Part shown: one piece after another, positions 34,785 through 44,072 of the stretch
How positions within the stretch are numbered: position 1 is the first letter of the stretch
Layout: every line of letters starts with the position of its first letter
Assembly: GCA_963823735.1 (NCBI GenBank)
Contig: CAWGMO010000002.1
Coordinates: 3,038,001 to 3,102,000, forward strand
DNA length: 64,000 nt
Direction of reading: 5' to 3'
DNA from: Actinoallomurus sp963823735
GTDB taxonomy: Bacteria; Actinomycetota; Actinomycetes; Streptosporangiales; Streptosporangiaceae
Position numbers and translations under genes: made by a program
Notes under the pieces: model-generated
The model's input: the letters and a program-made list of their open reading frames with translations, nothing else
The model's database searches: none
Told to the model about the DNA's origin: nothing

Positions 34785-36509
34785 GTGATCGCTGTGTCCG
34801 TGACAGGACCATCAGCTCTCGTAAGGCGGCCGACGTGGCCGTTCGCCCTGCCCATCGCGGCGGCGTCGCTGGCCGTCGCGCTGCCGGCGGTCGACGGCTC
34901 CGTCTCCACGCGGCCCGCCGAGATGATCATCGGCGACCTTTTCCCCGGCGGCCAGGAGCTTCTCCTGGCCCTCGTACTGCTGGCCGCGGCGCGCGGCGTG
35001 CTGCTGCGCCGCCGGATCGCCTACTACGTCGTCCTGGCCATGTGCCTGCTGTCCGCGCTCGACGCCGTGAGCGCGCGCCAGCCCGGGCGCCTGGTGATCC
35101 TCGCCGCCGCCGCGATCATCCTGGTCCGCTTCCGCGCGGAGTTCGTCACCCTGCCGAGCCGCGTCGGGATCGCCGTACGGACCGGCCTCGTCACGTACGG
35201 CCTGGCGCTCCTGTACGGGCTCGTGATGATGGTCGCCGAACGCCACCACATGACGCCGGACCCCTCGGTGGGCGACGCCGGCCGCGAGATCCTGGCCGGC
35301 CTGACCGCCTCCGGACCCGGCCCGCTGCACTTCGACGGCTTCGCCGACCGCTGGTTCGAGACGAGCCTCGGCATCCTCGGCGGCGGAGGCCTGCTCGCGA
35401 CGCTCGTCACCCTGCTGACGCCCGCGCCCTCTCCGCCGGCCGGCACGGACGAGGAGCGCGCCGAGGCCGCGCGGCTGGTGGACTCCGGTGCCTCCGACAC
35501 GCTGGCCCCGTTCATCCTGCGCAGCGACAAGTCCTACGTCTTCAGCCCCGACCGGCGCGCCGTGATCGGCTACCGGGTGATGTTCGGGGTGGCCGCCGCG
35601 GGCGGTGACCCGGCGGGCGACCCCGGCTCGTACGCCGCCGCCGTCGCCGAGTTCGTCGCGCTGGCGAACCGCTCCGGCTGGCGCATCGCCGTGCTCGGCG
35701 CCCGCAGCGACCTGCTCGGGCTCTGGCGCCCGTACGGCCTGCACTCGGTGGGCATCGGCGACGAGGTGCTGCTGACGCCGGGCGAGTTCGGGCTCGGCGG
35801 GCGCGGCATGCGCAACGTGCGCCAGGCGGTGCAGCGCACTCACAACGCCGGGATCACCGCGGAGGTCGTGCGCGAGGGCGACCTGGGCGAGGTGGACCGC
35901 GCGCTGCTCCAGGACGTGGCCGCCGGCGCGATGGGCGGCGCCGAGGAACGCGGCTTCTCGATGAACCTCGACGGCCTGCTCACCGGGCGCCACACCTCGC
36001 CGGTCGTCGTGGTGGCGCGCGGCGCCGACGGCGCTCCCGTGGGCTTCCAGCGGTACCTGCCCAGCGCCAACGGGCGGCGGCTGTCCCTCGACGCGATGCG
36101 GCGCCTGCCCGGCACGGCCAACGGCCTCAACGAACGGATGATCACCGAGGTCATGGCGTACGCGTCCGAGCACGGCGCCGAGGAGGTCTCCCTCAACTTC
36201 GCGGCCTTCCGCGAGCTGCTCGACACCGGCGAGCGCACCGCCGTCGAGCAGGGCGGGTACCTGCTGATCCACCTGCTCGACCCGTTCATCAAGGTCGAGT
36301 CGCTGTACCTGTTCAACCGAAAGTTCCGGCCCAGGTACGTCGCGCGCAACGTGCTCTTCCCGTCGTGGCCGAGCCTCGTGCCGGTGGCCGCCGCCCTGCT
36401 CACGCTGGAGTTCGGCCACCGGAGCACCGGCGGCGAGCCGCGCGCCGTACCCGCGCCGATCACGGACGAGACGTACGCGCCGTGCCCGCCGCCGACGCCC
36501 GGCTGGTGA
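34785..36509 (+). CDS. DUF2156 membrane protein, MprF/LysX-type aminoacyl-phosphatidylglycerol synthase-like
   Basis: 574 residues. The first 220 form about six membrane segments. The C-terminal 320 form the DUF2156 (GNAT-like) domain: DKSYVFSPDRRAVIGYRVMF, GMRNVRQAVQRTHNAGITAE, FSMNLDGLLTGRH, EEVSLNFAAFRELLD and YLFNRKFRPRYVARNVLFP. Such proteins transfer Lys or Ala from aminoacyl-tRNA to phosphatidylglycerol, lowering membrane negative charge. Function is inferred from domain architecture. It converges on meaB. Confidence 0.87.
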   Translation: MIAVSVTGPSALVRRPTWPFALPIAAASLAVALPAVDGSVSTRPAEMIIGDLFPGGQELLLALVLLAAARGVLLRRRIAYYVVLAMCLLSALDAVSARQPGRLVILAAAAIILVRFRAEFVTLPSRVGIAVRTGLVTYGLALLYGLVMMVAERHHMTPDPSVGDAGREILAGLTASGPGPLHFDGFADRWFETSLGILGGGGLLATLVTLLTPAPSPPAGTDEERAEAARLVDSGASDTLAPFILRSDKSYVFSPDRRAVIGYRVMFGVAAAGGDPAGDPGSYAAAVAEFVALANRSGWRIAVLGARSDLLGLWRPYGLHSVGIGDEVLLTPGEFGLGGRGMRNVRQAVQRTHNAGITAEVVREGDLGEVDRALLQDVAAGAMGGAEERGFSMNLDGLLTGRHTSPVVVVARGADGAPVGFQRYLPSANGRRLSLDAMRRLPGTANGLNERMITEVMAYASEHGAEEVSLNFAAFRELLDTGERTAVEQGGYLLIHLLDPFIKVESLYLFNRKFRPRYVARNVLFPSWPSLVPVAAALLTLEFGHRSTGGEPRAVPAPITDETYAPCPPPTPGW

Positions 36510-36522
36510 TCAGGGCTGGTGA

Positions 36523-37497
36523 TCAGGTCGCCGTGACGCCGTCCACCAGCTCGTCGGCGGCGGCGTACGGGTCGCAGGACCCGTCGAGGACCTTCTCGGC
36601 CAGCGCGTCGAGGCGCTGATGGCCGCGCAGGTCGCCCATGCGCTCGCGCAGGGCGGTCAGCGCGATCGCCTCGATCTCGTCGCGGGCGCGCGCCCGCCGG
36701 CGCCGCCGTAGCTCCCCGGACTCCTCCATCCAGGCGAGGTGCCGGTCGAGCTGCTCGGTGAGGTCGTCCAGGCCTTCGTTCTTGACGGCCACGGTCGGGA
36801 CGATGGGCGGCTTCCACCCGCCCGGGCCGGCCAGCGCGATCATGTTCCGCAGGTCGCGGACGGTCTGCTGGGTGCCGTCCCGGTCGGCCTTGTTGACGAC
36901 GAAGACGTCCGCGATCTCCAGGATGCCGGCCTTGGCCGCCTGGATGGAGTCGCCCATCCCGGGCGCCACCAGCACGATCGTCGAGTCGGCCAGCGAGGCG
37001 ATCTCCACCTCCGCCTGGCCGACCCCGACCGTCTCGACCAGGATCACGTCGCAGCCGGCCGCGTCGAGCACCCGGATCGCCTGCGGCGCCGCCCACGACA
37101 GCCCGCCGAGGTGGCCGCGGCTCGCCATGGAGCGGATGAAGACGTCGCGGTCGGACGCGTGGTCCTGCATCCGCACCCGGTCGCCGAGCAGCGCCCCTCC
37201 CGTGAAGGGCGAGGAGGGGTCGACCGCGAGCACGCCGACGCGGCTGCCACGTGCCCGGAAGGCGCGCACGAGGGCGTTGGTGGACGTGGACTTGCCGACC
37301 CCGGGCGAACCCGTCAGGCCGATGATCCGCGCCCGGCCCGCGAGCGGGTTGAGGGCCGCCATGACCGCGCGCAGCTCCGGCGAGGCGTTCTCGACCAGCG
37401 TGATCAGGCGGGCGACGGCACGTGCCTCACCCTTGCGCGCCCGCTCGACCAGCCCTCCGACATCGCCACGCCCGCCGCTCTTGGGCTCTTCCGCCAC
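36523..37497 (-). CDS. meaB: Methylmalonyl-CoA mutase-associated GTPase
   Basis: 324 residues from GTG at 37497. Walker A GLTGSPGVGKST, VLAVDPSSPFTGGALLGDR, RSMASRGHLGGLS, VETVGVGQAEVEIA and the guanine-specificity NKAD are all present: the G3E-type MeaB/ArgK chaperone that loads and protects adenosylcobalamin in acyl-CoA mutases. It begins 8 nt after the thiolase stop on the same strand and serves the mutase encoded at 28702-30377. Confidence 0.94.
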   Translation of the reverse strand: MAEEPKSGGRGDVGGLVERARKGEARAVARLITLVENASPELRAVMAALNPLAGRARIIGLTGSPGVGKSTSTNALVRAFRARGSRVGVLAVDPSSPFTGGALLGDRVRMQDHASDRDVFIRSMASRGHLGGLSWAAPQAIRVLDAAGCDVILVETVGVGQAEVEIASLADSTIVLVAPGMGDSIQAAKAGILEIADVFVVNKADRDGTQQTVRDLRNMIALAGPGGWKPPIVPTVAVKNEGLDDLTEQLDRHLAWMEESGELRRRRRARARDEIEAIALTALRERMGDLRGHQRLDALAEKVLDGSCDPYAAADELVDGVTAT

Positions 37498-37505
37498 CGC
37501 CGCGC

Positions 37506-38684
37506 TCAGACCTTCAGGATCAGGGCGTCGCCCTGGCCGCCGCCGCCGCACAGCCCCGCCGCGCCCACGCCGCCGCCGCGCCGGCGCAGCTCGTGCGCCA
37601 GGTGCAGGACGAGACGGGCACCGGACATGCCGATGGGGTGGCCCAGCGCGATCGCGCCGCCGTTGACGTTGACCTTGGCGGCGTCGACGCCGAGGTCGCG
37701 CATCGACTGGACACCGACCGAGGCGAACGCCTCGTTGATCTCGATGACGTCGAGGTCGTCCACGGCCAGGCCCTCCTTGCCGAGGGCGTGCTTGATCGCG
37801 TTGGACGGCTGGGACTGAAGGGAGTTGTCCGGGCCCGCGACGTTGCCGTGCGCGCCGATCTCGGCGAGCCAGCTCAGCCCGAGCTCCTCCGCCTTGGCCT
37901 TGGACATGACCACGACCGCGCACGCGCCGTCGGAGATCTGCGACGAGGAGCCGGCCGTGATCGTGCCGTCCTTGCTGAAAGCGGGGCGCAGGCGGCCGAG
38001 GGACTCGGTGGTCGTGTCGCCGCGTACGCCCTCGTCGGTGTCGAAGACGACCGGGTCGCCCTTGCGCTGCGGGATCTCCACGGGAACGATCTCGTCGTCG
38101 AAGACGCCGTTCTTGATCGCCTCGGCGGCCCGCTGGTGGGAGCGGGCGGAGAACTCGTCCTGCTCCTCGCGTGAGATGCCGAGCTTGGCGTTGTACCGCT
38201 CGGTCGAGTCGCCCATCGAGACGCCGTCGAAGGCGTCGGTGAGCCCGTCGTGGGCGGTGGCGTCGAGCACCTCGATGGAGCCGTACTTGTAGCCGTGCCG
38301 CGACTTCGGCATCAGGTGCGGGGCGTTGGTCATGGACTCCATGCCGCCCGCCACCACGATGTCGAACTCGCCGGCGCGGATGAGCTGGTCGGCGAGCGCG
38401 ATCGCGTCCAGGCCGGACAGGCACACCTTGTTGATCGTCAGCGACGGGACGCTCATCGGGATGCCGGCCTTGACGGCGGCCTGGCGCGACGGGATCTGCC
38501 CGGCGCCGGCCTGCAGGACATGGCCCATGATGACGTAGTCGACCTGGTCGGCGGCGACGCCCGCGCGTTCCAGCGCGGCCTTGATCGCGACCGCGCCGAG
38601 GTCCACCGCGGCGAAGTTCTTCAGGGAGCCGAGCAGGCGGCCGATGGGAGTACGCGCTCCGGCGACGATGACGGATCCGGCCAT
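37506..38684 (-). CDS. Acetyl-CoA C-acetyltransferase (thiolase)
   Basis: 392 residues, normal thiolase length. The acyl-accepting Cys is C88 in NKVCLSGLDAIALA; GMESMTNAPH follows; C-terminal NEAFASV, the His in NGGAIALGHPIGMSGAR and the second Cys in GLCGGGGQGDA complete the active site. Catalyses reversible acetoacetyl-CoA formation or cleavage. It is followed by meaB and divergent from the epimerase, the same neighbourhood as in Streptomyces (near SCO5398-SCO5400) and mycobacteria. Confidence 0.95.
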   Translation of the reverse strand: MAGSVIVAGARTPIGRLLGSLKNFAAVDLGAVAIKAALERAGVAADQVDYVIMGHVLQAGAGQIPSRQAAVKAGIPMSVPSLTINKVCLSGLDAIALADQLIRAGEFDIVVAGGMESMTNAPHLMPKSRHGYKYGSIEVLDATAHDGLTDAFDGVSMGDSTERYNAKLGISREEQDEFSARSHQRAAEAIKNGVFDDEIVPVEIPQRKGDPVVFDTDEGVRGDTTTESLGRLRPAFSKDGTITAGSSSQISDGACAVVVMSKAKAEELGLSWLAEIGAHGNVAGPDNSLQSQPSNAIKHALGKEGLAVDDLDVIEINEAFASVGVQSMRDLGVDAAKVNVNGGAIALGHPIGMSGARLVLHLAHELRRRGGGVGAAGLCGGGGQGDALILKV

Positions 38685-38768
38685 CTAAGGGACCTCCATT
38701 AACCGGGCAGAACAGTGTTTGCCAACATACCCATTGGGGGCCGCGCGGCCGCCGGGAGGGCCAGCTAC

Positions 38769-39191
38769 ATGCTCACACGCATCGATCACGTCGGAATCGC
38801 CTGTTACGACCTGGAGGAGAAGATCGCCTACTACGAGTCCACGTTCGGGCTGGTCGTGGTCTCGCGAGAGGTCAACGATCACCAGGGCGTACGGGAGGCG
38901 ATGCTTCACGTGTCCGATGCGCCCAGTGGATCGCAGTATGTACAGTTGCTGGAACCGACACGTCTCGACTCGCCCGTAGGGAAGTTCCTCGCCAACCGGG
39001 GTGAGGGCGTCCATCACATCGGGTACGGCGTCGACGACGTCGAGGCGGCCTTGGAGTCGATCGGTGCGACGGGTGTGCGTCTGCTCGACGAGCGCCCGCA
39101 GCACGGCTCCATGGGTGCCTCTATCGCTTTTCTCCACCCGAAGGACGTCGGAGGGGTGCTGGTCGAGTTGGTACAGGCGAAGAGCCAATGA
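38769..39191 (+). CDS. mce: Methylmalonyl-CoA epimerase
   Basis: 140-residue glyoxalase-fold protein. RIDHVGIACYDLEEKIAYYE, SGSQYVQLLEP, GVHHIGYGVDDVEAAL and GVLVELVQ carry the metal-binding His, Gln, His and Glu. Interconverts the R and S forms of methylmalonyl-CoA. ATG at 38769 with GGGAGGG upstream. It faces away from the thiolase and precedes the polarity coiled-coil gene, as mce precedes scy/filP in Streptomyces coelicolor. Confidence 0.94.
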   Translation: MLTRIDHVGIACYDLEEKIAYYESTFGLVVVSREVNDHQGVREAMLHVSDAPSGSQYVQLLEPTRLDSPVGKFLANRGEGVHHIGYGVDDVEAALESIGATGVRLLDERPQHGSMGASIAFLHPKDVGGVLVELVQAKSQ

Positions 39192-39396
39192 AATCCGTAA
39201 CTAACGCGACAAAGCTCCCACGACGTCAAGATGAGCCCCCAACACCGCAGTGTCCGGAGTACGCTGCTGTCGCCGGAAGTGGTCCCGTGCGTTCACTACC
39301 CCGTAACACGCAGTGTTCGCGCGGCCATGATCCGGCATCTCCACCGTTCCTATCTTCATCCTTTGTAGCCGTCTCGTCACAGCAGGATTGAGCCTC

Positions 39397-40690
39397 ATGC
39401 AGTCCGACATCGACGCCCAGCTCAGCAACTTCTTCGAAGACACGCCCCCACGCGAGTTCGACGTGGTGCTTCGCGGCTACGACCGGCACCAGGTCGAAGA
39501 GCACATCAAGCAGCTCGACAACGAGGTCCGCCAGAGCCGCGAGCAGACCCAGGCGATGCAGCGCGAGCTGTCCGACGCCCACCGCCAGCTCCAGGAGCAG
39601 GAGCGGCCGACGTACTCCGGCCTCGGTGCCCGGATCGAGCAGTTGCTGCGCCTCGCCGAAGAGCAGGCCACCGAGCTCGTCCAGGCCGCACGGTCGGAGG
39701 CGAACGAGATCAAGGCGGCGGCCAAGGTCGACGCCGCCGAGTTCCGCGCCACCGCCGAGAACGAAGCGGCGGAGGTGCGCGCCACCGCGCAGCGCGAGGG
39801 CGAAGACATGCGCAACGCCGCCGAGCGCGAGGCCGATGAGGTCCGCACCGGTGCGCGCCGCGAGGCAGATGAGCTGACCTCCACCACCGAGCGTGAGGTC
39901 GCCAAGCTCCGCGCCACCGCCGACCACGAGGTCGCGGAGAAGCGCGCGGTCGCCGAGCGTGAGATCGCCAAGCTGCGCACCACGACCGAGCGCGAGGTCG
40001 CCCAGCTGCGGGCCTCCACCAAGCGCGAGCGCGACGAGATCCTCACCACCGCCAAGCGGCAGGCCGACGAGATGCGGGCGCAGGCCCAGCGCGTCTTCGA
40101 GGAGAGCGAAGCCCAGCGCGCCCAGGCCGAGGGCGAGTTCGAGGTCCAGCTGGCCGCGCGGCGCGAAGAGGCCGAGCGCCAGGACAACGAGCGTCACGCC
40201 GCGGCGCAGAGTGCCACCCAGAAGCTCGTCGCCGAGGCGGAGCAGCGGGCGGCCTCCGCGGAGCAGCGCGCCACCAAGGCGACCCAGCAGGCGGAGCAGA
40301 CCCGGCGCGAGGCCGACAACCACGCGAAGCAGCTGGTGGCCAACGCACGGAAGAACTCCGACTCGGTCATCGCCGAGGCCAAGTCGCAGGCCGAGCAGCT
40401 GCTCAGCGACACCAAGTCCGAGGCCGAGCGGATGCGCACGACCGCGCAGCGCCAGGTGGACGAGCTCACGCGCCAGCGTGACAGCATCACCAGCCACCTC
40501 AACCAGCTTCGCAACCTCATCGGTGGCATGCAGGCGCCGGTCGGTGGCGGCTGGCGGTGGCGGTGACGAGGCCATCTCGGCCCCGGCCGAGAAGCCCGCG
40601 CTCGCCGCGGCCGAGCCCAAGCCGAAGCCTTCTCCGCAGGCGTCCGCGCCGAAGAAGAAGGACGACGAGGACGACTGGTGGGAGGGGTGA
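39397..40690 (+). CDS. Scy/FilP-like coiled-coil polarity protein (one frameshift)
   Basis: 430 residues after correction. Residues 10-50 (FFEDTPPREFDVVLRGYDRH) resemble a DivIVA-type N-terminal domain; residues 50-390 are continuous coiled coil, with a hendecad core at 96-238; the C-terminus is Pro/Lys-rich and ends KKKDDEDDWWEG. One extra base near 40551 would otherwise stop the protein at a Gly/Trp/Arg run. Its place after the epimerase gene matches the scy and filP genes of Streptomyces, which organise the hyphal tip. It is larger than FilP (about 310 residues) and far smaller than Scy (about 1300). An upstream TTG at 39388 is an alternative start. Confidence 0.82.
39682..40110 (+). repeat. 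Thirteen 33-nt/11-residue hendecad repeats
   Basis: Thirteen consecutive 11-residue units with almost no gaps, for example ATAENEAAEVR, ATAQREGEDMR, NAAEREADEVR, STTEREVAKLR, AVAEREIAKLR and TTTEREVAQLR. Small residues at positions 1-3 and Arg/Lys at 11 recur. An 11-residue period gives a nearly straight, slightly right-handed coiled coil, unlike heptads. Confidence 0.9.
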
Positions 40691-40757
40691 CCCTCATCGG
40701 GAAGCGCCCCGAAGCCGGCTGACCACTGCCGGTTAAATCCCGCTGATCCGCGAGACG

Positions 40758-40797
40758 ACGAAGAGCCTAGAGGCTGGTGAGCCTCTAGGCTCTTCGT
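40758..40797 (+). terminator. Strong 18-bp hairpin terminator
   Basis: ACGAAGAGCCTAGAGGCT pairs perfectly with AGCCTCTAGGCTCTTCGT around a GGTG loop, 67 nt after the coiled-coil gene and 28 nt before the AI-2E gene. The right arm ends CTCTTCGTT, and the perfect symmetry would work on either strand. This is the strongest hairpin in the window. Confidence 0.88.
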
Positions 40798-40825
40798 TAT
40801 AAATCGGACAAATAAGGGGGCGGGC

Positions 40826-42031
40826 GTGCCTGGCGACGAGCCGAAGATCGACAGTGAAGAACGCCAGGACCAGGGGCTCCTCGCAGAGAACCGGGCTCAG
40901 GAGGGCGAGGTCCTCGACCCCGTCACCGACATCGAGACCCGTGAGCGTGAGGCCGGCGTCGACCATCTGTTCCCGTTCGGCCGGCCCGGAAGGCCGATGA
41001 CCCGCAACCACCCGTTCGTCTTCGGCTTCTTCGGCGCGCTCGGCGTCCTGGTCGCGTACATGCTGATCCAGGCGCTCACCGACGCGCGCGAGGTCCTGAT
41101 CCTGATCGTCGTGGCGCTGTTCCTCGCCGTCGGCCTGAACCCCGCCGTCGAGGCGCTGGAGCGCGTCGGCGTCCGGCGGCAGTGGGCGGTGCTGCTGGTC
41201 TTCCTCGGCGTGGTCGGGCTGTTCGTCGGGTTCGGCTTCGCCATCGTGCCGCCGCTCTCCGAGCAGATCACCGGCTTCATCCACAACCTGAGCAGCGGAA
41301 ACGGCTACATCCAGCAGCTTCAGAACAACCCGAAGCTGCAGGACTGGGACCGCAGGTACCACCTGCTGGAGAAGGCCAGGACCGCGCTCCAGAACAAGGA
41401 CCTCGGCAAGCAGGCGGCCAACGGCGCCCTCGGCGTCGGCCAGATCGTCATCAGCGGGGTCTTCAGCACGCTGACCGTGCTGATCCTCACGCTCTACTTC
41501 CTGAACTCGCTGCCCAGCATCACGGGCTTCATGTACCGCCTGGCACCGAGGTCACGCCGGGCGCGCGTGGCGCTGCTGGGCGACGAGATCCTGACCCGGA
41601 TCGGCGGGTACGTCGCCGGCAACCTGATCATCTCGCTGATCGCCGGCGCGCTGGCGTACATCTTCCTGCTGATCATGAACGTCCCGTACGCGCTCGCGCT
41701 GGCCCTGATCGTCTCCATCACGGACCTGATCCCGCTGGTCGGCGCCACCATCGGCGCCGTGCTGGTCACGGCGGTGGCGTTCTTCTCCGGCTTCTGGACC
41801 GGGATCGCGGCGCTGATCTACTTCGCCCTGTACCAGCAGATCGAGAACTACATCATCCAGCCGAGGATCATGAAGAGGTCCGTCGATGTCCAGCCCGCGG
41901 TGACGATCATCGCGGCGCTGATCGGCGGCGCGCTCCTCGGCATGATCGGCGCGCTGCTGGCCATCCCGGCCGCCGCCGCGGTCGCGCTGATCCTGCGCGA
42001 GGTCGTCCTCCCCCGGCAGGAGGAACTCTAG
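40826..42031 (+). CDS. AI-2E family transporter
   Basis: 401 residues, GTG start. A charged cytoplasmic N-terminus of about 60 residues precedes 7-8 membrane segments. The family core is visible as LILIVVALFLAVGLNPAVEAL, IPLVGATIGAVLVTAVA, IYFALYQQIENYIIQPRIM and ALIGGALLGMIGALLAIPAA. Members export small molecules or exchange Na+/H+; the substrate is unknown. Its 3' end overlaps the convergent hydrolase by 4 nt. Confidence 0.92.
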   Translation: MPGDEPKIDSEERQDQGLLAENRAQEGEVLDPVTDIETREREAGVDHLFPFGRPGRPMTRNHPFVFGFFGALGVLVAYMLIQALTDAREVLILIVVALFLAVGLNPAVEALERVGVRRQWAVLLVFLGVVGLFVGFGFAIVPPLSEQITGFIHNLSSGNGYIQQLQNNPKLQDWDRRYHLLEKARTALQNKDLGKQAANGALGVGQIVISGVFSTLTVLILTLYFLNSLPSITGFMYRLAPRSRRARVALLGDEILTRIGGYVAGNLIISLIAGALAYIFLLIMNVPYALALALIVSITDLIPLVGATIGAVLVTAVAFFSGFWTGIAALIYFALYQQIENYIIQPRIMKRSVDVQPAVTIIAALIGGALLGMIGALLAIPAAAAVALILREVVLPRQEEL

Positions 42032-42810
42032 GGAGTGTGCGCCAGGGCCGCGCCGAACTCCATGACCGCCTCGTTGAACAGCTGCGGTTGCTCGACGGCG
42101 GTCAGGTGACCCGAGTCGGGGATGACCTTCAGCTCGGCCTCGGGCAGCGCGCCGGCCATGGCGCGGGCGTCGTCCTCGGTCGTGATGGCGTCCTCGGCGC
42201 CGTGGAGGATCAGCGCCGGGGCGCGTACCCCGGCCAGTGCGCCGAGGGTGTCCGTCCGCGCCGCCATGGCGCGCTGGGCCCAGGCCGCCGCCTGCGGCGG
42301 TGTGGACTGGACGAGTCCGCGCACCCGCCCGTACACCAGCGCGCGCCGCTCCATCGTGGTCGGCCCGACGAGGCGGGGCAGCAGTTCGTCGACGAGCACG
42401 CCGACGTTGCCCTCGCCCTCCAGGCGTTCGGCGGTGCGGATCCGCGACTCGCGTACGGTCTCGGTGTCGGCGGTCGCCTTGGTGTCGGCGAGCACGAGGC
42501 CGAGGAGCCGGTCGGCGTGGCGACGGCAGAACTCCAGCGCGACGTACCCGCCCATGGACAGGCCGCCGATGACGGCGCGCTCGATGCCCTTGGAGTCGAG
42601 CAGCGCCGCGACGTCGTCGGCCATGGCGTCCAAGCCCGGTTCGTCCGAGCCGAGCGGCGACCCGCCGAAGCCGCGCAGGTCAGGTGTGATGACGCGGAAA
42701 CGCTCGGCCAACCCCTCCCGCTGGCCCAGCCACATGGCCGAGGACAGCGGGAACGCGTGCAACAGCAATAACGGGGTTCCCCCACCAGTGTCACGGGTGT
42801 AAAGCTGCAC
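42028..42810 (-). CDS. Alpha/beta hydrolase
   Basis: 260 residues. Oxyanion-hole region LLLLHAFPLSSAMW, nucleophile elbow GGLSMGGYVAL (Ser), acid Asp in LILHGAEDAITT and His in PDSGHLTAVEQP. It resembles 3-oxoadipate enol-lactonase-like hydrolases, but the substrate is open. GTG at 42810 with GAGGGAGC upstream. A short overlapping upstream ORF (42791-42874) may couple its translation. Confidence 0.9.
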   Translation of the reverse strand: MQLYTRDTGGGTPLLLLHAFPLSSAMWLGQREGLAERFRVITPDLRGFGGSPLGSDEPGLDAMADDVAALLDSKGIERAVIGGLSMGGYVALEFCRRHADRLLGLVLADTKATADTETVRESRIRTAERLEGEGNVGVLVDELLPRLVGPTTMERRALVYGRVRGLVQSTPPQAAAWAQRAMAARTDTLGALAGVRAPALILHGAEDAITTEDDARAMAGALPEAELKVIPDSGHLTAVEQPQLFNEAVMEFGAALAHTP

Positions 42811-42874
42811 AGCGCTCCCTCGGCTCGCCCCGACGAGTTCCCCTTACTCCGGCCAACGCCCGGCACCCGCTCAT
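42791..42874 (-). CDS. Possible upstream ORF overlapping the hydrolase start
   Basis: A 27-residue frame (MSGCRALAGVRGTRRGEPRE...) starting with ATG behind GAGAGG. It ends 18 nt inside the hydrolase gene in another frame, and the hydrolase ribosome-binding site lies within it. It may be a translational-coupling uORF or chance; two Cys codons are present. Low confidence. Confidence 0.25.
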   Translation of the reverse strand: MSGCRALAGVRGTRRGEPRERCAALHP

Positions 42875-42975
42875 CGTCACCTCTCGGAGCCGATCCTCCG
42901 AGGGCCTGGCCGCGATCGGACGTAAACGTTTAGGAAGGGGGGATTTCTGCCACGCGCGCGCCGGTAGGAGGTGAA

Positions 42976-43689
42976 TTAGGGGATCTCGGTGGGCAGCGGA
43001 TACGCCGAAGGCTCCACGCGCCGCACGATCTCGTTCAGGACGATACGGACGTACGGCTCGCCGACCCACAGGTGCTTGGCGCCGTCGACGCCGACGACCT
43101 CCGCCTGCGGCACCCGCTTGAAGCGCTCCCGCGCCTCCTCCGGCCGCAGGTAGTCGTCGCGCTCGGGGACGAGCGCGGCCAGCGGGCGGCCGAACTCCGC
43201 CCAGGCGTCCAGGTCCGCGTCGGTCGCCCGGTGCAGCGGCGGCGACAGCAGGATCGCGCCCTCGACGAGCGGGTCACGCCCCCACCTCAGCGCCAGCTCG
43301 GTGCCGAACGACCAGCCGAGCAGCCAGGGCCGCGGCAGGTCGTGGTACTCGGTGTACTCCAGGGCCGCCGCGACGTCGTACCGCTCGGAGTCGCCCTCGC
43401 CGAACTCGCCCTCGCTGGTGCCTCGCGCGCTGGTCGTGCCGCGCGTGTTGAAGCGGAGTACGGCGAGGCCCGCGAGCGCCGGCAGCCGGTACGACGCCTT
43501 GCGCAGCACGTGGCTGTCCATCATGCCCTCGGCCGTGGGCAGCGGGTGCAGGCAGATGAGCGTCGCCGCGGGCGGCCGGTCCTCCGGCACCGCCAGCTCC
43601 CCGACGAGCCTGAGCCCGTCGGCGGTCTGCATCTCGATGTCCGTACGCCGCGCGGCCAGCACCGTGCTCGCCCGGATCTCGCCCATCAT
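42976..43689 (-). CDS. Alpha/beta hydrolase, dienelactone-hydrolase-like
   Basis: 237 residues. TLICLHPLPTAEGMMDSH carries the oxyanion region, LLGWSFGTELALRWG the Ser nucleophile, and the late GAKHLWVGEPY the His. RFNTRGTTSARGTSEG is typical of this actinobacterial group. The next gene upstream on the same strand (43719-44030) starts 29 nt away, so they are probably one operon. Substrate unknown. Confidence 0.88.
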   Translation of the reverse strand: MMGEIRASTVLAARRTDIEMQTADGLRLVGELAVPEDRPPAATLICLHPLPTAEGMMDSHVLRKASYRLPALAGLAVLRFNTRGTTSARGTSEGEFGEGDSERYDVAAALEYTEYHDLPRPWLLGWSFGTELALRWGRDPLVEGAILLSPPLHRATDADLDAWAEFGRPLAALVPERDDYLRPEEARERFKRVPQAEVVGVDGAKHLWVGEPYVRIVLNEIVRRVEPSAYPLPTEIP

Positions 43690-43718
43690 GGTCCCCTTGT
43701 CCGTTCGAAACGCGTTCG

Positions 43719-44030
43719 TCAGTAGCGCGGGCCACGACGGGACCGCTGGATGTTGGGCTGCCTGGTACGCCGGTTGTTCCAGCAGGGCCGGTGCCAGTGA
43801 CGCCGGTCCTCGGCCCCGCCGCCCTCGGCCGGCCAGGCCACCACGTGCCCGACGCGCGGCGGGATCTCCTGGTCACAGCCGGGGCAGCGGTACGCCTTGT
43901 CGGCGCCCATGGCCGGCCGTACGATCCAGTCGCCGTCGGGGTCCTCCTCGGTCCACTGCGGACCGCCGGACGCGCTCTGCCCGGTTTCCCGTGGCTTGTC
44001 GCGCGTGCGGCGATTCTTTCGCGGACTCAT
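43719..44030 (-). CDS. Small conserved zinc-finger-like protein
   Basis: 103 residues, basic at both ends. The middle holds YRCPGCDQEIPPRVGHVVAW then HWHRPCW, a CxxC...HxxxC arrangement that could bind zinc. Similar actinomycete proteins are often mislabelled ATP/GTP-binding. It precedes the hydrolase gene by 29 nt. Function unknown. Confidence 0.8.
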   Translation of the reverse strand: MSPRKNRRTRDKPRETGQSASGGPQWTEEDPDGDWIVRPAMGADKAYRCPGCDQEIPPRVGHVVAWPAEGGGAEDRRHWHRPCWNNRRTRQPNIQRSRRGPRY

Positions 44031-44072
44031 GCCGATCAGGGTAAAGGCCTCGCGGGCTTCGCCGTACGCCCG

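Noticed and set aside
43072..43725. Open frame on the plus strand opposite the second alpha/beta hydrolase
   Set aside because: No recognisable domain, and no ribosome-binding site of note; the minus-strand frame has a full hydrolase triad.
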